A DNA stretch of 14,053 nt from JAFGJU01 sp964570935 (GTDB lineage Bacteria; Eisenbacteria; RBG-16-71-46; JAFGJU01), in assembly GCA_964570935.1 (NCBI GenBank), contig CAZMZP010000092.1, positions 1-14,053 on the forward strand, in the 5' to 3' direction. Shown here one piece after another: positions 12,842 through 14,053 of this stretch. The translations under genes and the position numbers were made by a program. The stretch's first letter is position 1; the number at the start of each line of letters is the position of its first letter. The notes under the pieces were generated by a model that worked only from the letters and a program-made list of their open reading frames with translations, was not told the origin of the DNA and ran no database searches.

Positions 12842-14050
12842 CTACGCCGCGGCCCCCGCTGCCTTGCTCTTCAGCTCCTCTATCAACGCGGGCACGACCT
12901 TGTTGAGGTCGCCGGCTATTGCGAAGTCCGCGATTCTGTGAATGGGCGCGTCCGGGTCCTTGTTTATGGACACTATGATCTCTGCCGACTGCATCCCTGC
13001 CAGGTGCTGAATGGCACCGGAGATGCCGCAAGCGATGTAGAGCTTCGGCCGCACCGTCTTCCCGGTCTGGCCGACCTGGTGCGAGGAGTCTATCCAGCCC
13101 GAGTCCACGGCCGCTCTCGAGGCGCCTACCTCGCCGCCCAAGATTGCGGCCAGCTCCTCCATGAGCGTGAACTTCTGGGGACCGCCGAGGCCTCTGCCGC
13201 CCGCCACTATCACCCGGGCCTCCTCCAGGTTGACGTGCCTTCTCTCGCCCTTGACTATCTTCACTATCTCGGTGGAAAGGTCCGCCCTGCGGAGCTTGAC
13301 CTCCTTCACGACGAGCTGTCCCCTCCTACCCGGCTCCCTCTGCGGCAGGGTCATCACCCCGGGCCGGACAGTCGCCATCTGGGGCCTGCTCCTCGGGCAC
13401 ACGATCGTGGCCATGATGTTGCCGCCAAAGGCCGGCCGCGTCTGGAGGAGCCCGCCGCTCTCCTTGTCGATTTCCAGCTTTGTGCAGTCGGCGGTAAGAC
13501 CGGTCTGAATCCTGTTGGCCACCCTCGGGGCCAGGTCTCTTCCGATGGTGGTGGCCCCGAATATGACTATCTCGGGCCTGTGTTCGACTATGAGCTCGGA
13601 CAGGACGCGCGAATACGGGCCTGTGCGGTAGCGCTCGAGCTCGTCCGCCTCGGCCAGGTAGACCACGTCCGCGCCGTGCTCAAAAAGGTCGTCAGCCAGG
13701 TGCCGCACACCGCTTCCCATCAGGACCGAGCACAGCCGGTGGCCCCGCGCGCTTGCCAGGTCCCTCCCCCTTCCGAGGAGCTCCCTCGACACCCTGAGCA
13801 GGCTCGCCTCCCTCTGCTCCGCCACCACCCACACGTCCCTGAACTGTGACAGGTCCGCTCCCTCTCTTTCGCGCCTGGTGCCCTCGAACACGATGGCTCC
13901 GACCTTGCACGAATCCAGGCAGGCGCAGCAGTCCGTGCACTTGTCGTTAAGCGTAGCCACGTCGACGACCATGTCAATCGCGGCGTAGGGGCAGGACGCG
14001 ATGCACAGCTTGCATCCCGTGCACTTGTCAGCGATGATCACGACTCCCAT
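12842..14050 (-). CDS. etfA: Electron transfer flavoprotein alpha subunit with N-terminal ferredoxin domain
   Basis: This 402-residue protein has three parts. Residues 1-55 form a two-[4Fe-4S] ferredoxin with C10, C13, C16, C20 and C38, C41, C44, C48 (an extra C42 lies inside the second motif). Residues 70-260 are the EtfA alpha/beta domain. Residues 275-395 are the FAD-binding domain, with ASR (310-312), QVGQTGKTVRP (325-335), CGISGAIQHLAGM (341-353) and INKDPDAPIHRIADFAIAGDL (split at 362-382). The EtfAB dimer passes electrons between acyl-CoA dehydrogenase-type partners and other carriers. Ferredoxin-fused EtfA is known from CarE of Acetobacterium caffeyl-CoA reductase and from LctC-type lactate dehydrogenase complexes, so a bifurcating or low-potential role is plausible. 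The etfB gene is not in the window and may lie just beyond the right edge. ATG 14050 is three bases from that edge, so its ribosome site is not visible. Confidence 0.93.
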   Translation of the reverse strand: MGVVIIADKCTGCKLCIASCPYAAIDMVVDVATLNDKCTDCCACLDSCKVGAIVFEGTRREREGADLSQFRDVWVVAEQREASLLRVSRELLGRGRDLASARGHRLCSVLMGSGVRHLADDLFEHGADVVYLAEADELERYRTGPYSRVLSELIVEHRPEIVIFGATTIGRDLAPRVANRIQTGLTADCTKLEIDKESGGLLQTRPAFGGNIMATIVCPRSRPQMATVRPGVMTLPQREPGRRGQLVVKEVKLRRADLSTEIVKIVKGERRHVNLEEARVIVAGGRGLGGPQKFTLMEELAAILGGEVGASRAAVDSGWIDSSHQVGQTGKTVRPKLYIACGISGAIQHLAGMQSAEIIVSINKDPDAPIHRIADFAIAGDLNKVVPALIEELKSKAAGAAA

Positions 14051-14053
14051 TGC

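Noticed and set aside
12938..13849. 303-codon plus-strand open frame opposite etfA
   Set aside because: It is antisense to a well-supported Etf alpha subunit and has His/Arg/Pro-rich shadow composition.

Overview
The window is GC-rich bacterial chromosome. ATA (Ile) and AGG (Arg) codons are frequent in spite of the high GC content. Genes are closely packed, several starts are GTG or TTG, and recognisable sigma70-type promoters sit in the short gaps. I cannot assign a phylum from the sequence. The gene content (NDH-1, the methylmalonyl-CoA route, a ferredoxin-fused EtfA, a DUF4097 envelope protein, a type VII toxin-antitoxin pair) fits a respiring or facultatively anaerobic, probably uncultivated, bacterium. 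No phage, transposase, CRISPR array, rRNA or tRNA was seen.

Layout. (1) Bases 1-3406, minus strand: the start of a complex I operon in the order nuoA-B-C-D-E-F, with nuoF cut by the window edge. It is preceded by a near-consensus promoter (TTGACA-17-TAGCAT). (2) Bases 3620-4546, minus: a secreted or lipoprotein DUF4097 repeat protein, flanked by two inverted copies of a GC-rich extragenic element. (3) Bases 4701-10799: a propionyl-CoA to succinyl-CoA module. The carboxyltransferase gene (minus) is transcribed divergently from biotin carboxylase, biotin carrier protein, methylmalonyl-CoA mutase catalytic subunit and methylmalonyl-CoA epimerase (plus). The 273-bp divergent region holds a good promoter for each direction. 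The cobalamin-binding mutase subunit and its MeaB-type chaperone are not in the window. (4) Bases 10862-11522, minus: a MntA-HepT type VII toxin-antitoxin pair with its own promoter. (5) Bases 11687-14050, minus: an electron-transfer flavoprotein alpha subunit with an N-terminal two-[4Fe-4S] ferredoxin domain, followed by a DUF362 protein.

How the genes work together. The carboxylase, epimerase and mutase would convert propionyl-CoA (from odd-chain fatty acids, branched amino acids or propionate) to succinyl-CoA, or run in reverse towards propionate. The ferredoxin-EtfA suggests acyl-CoA or hydroxy-acid oxidation coupled to low-potential electron carriers. Complex I would take reducing equivalents to quinone. 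The strongest candidates for something less described are the EtfA-DUF362 pairing, the inverted extragenic elements around the DUF4097 gene, and the perfect palindrome inside the carboxylase operon. I see no convincing wholly new system; most genes belong to known families.
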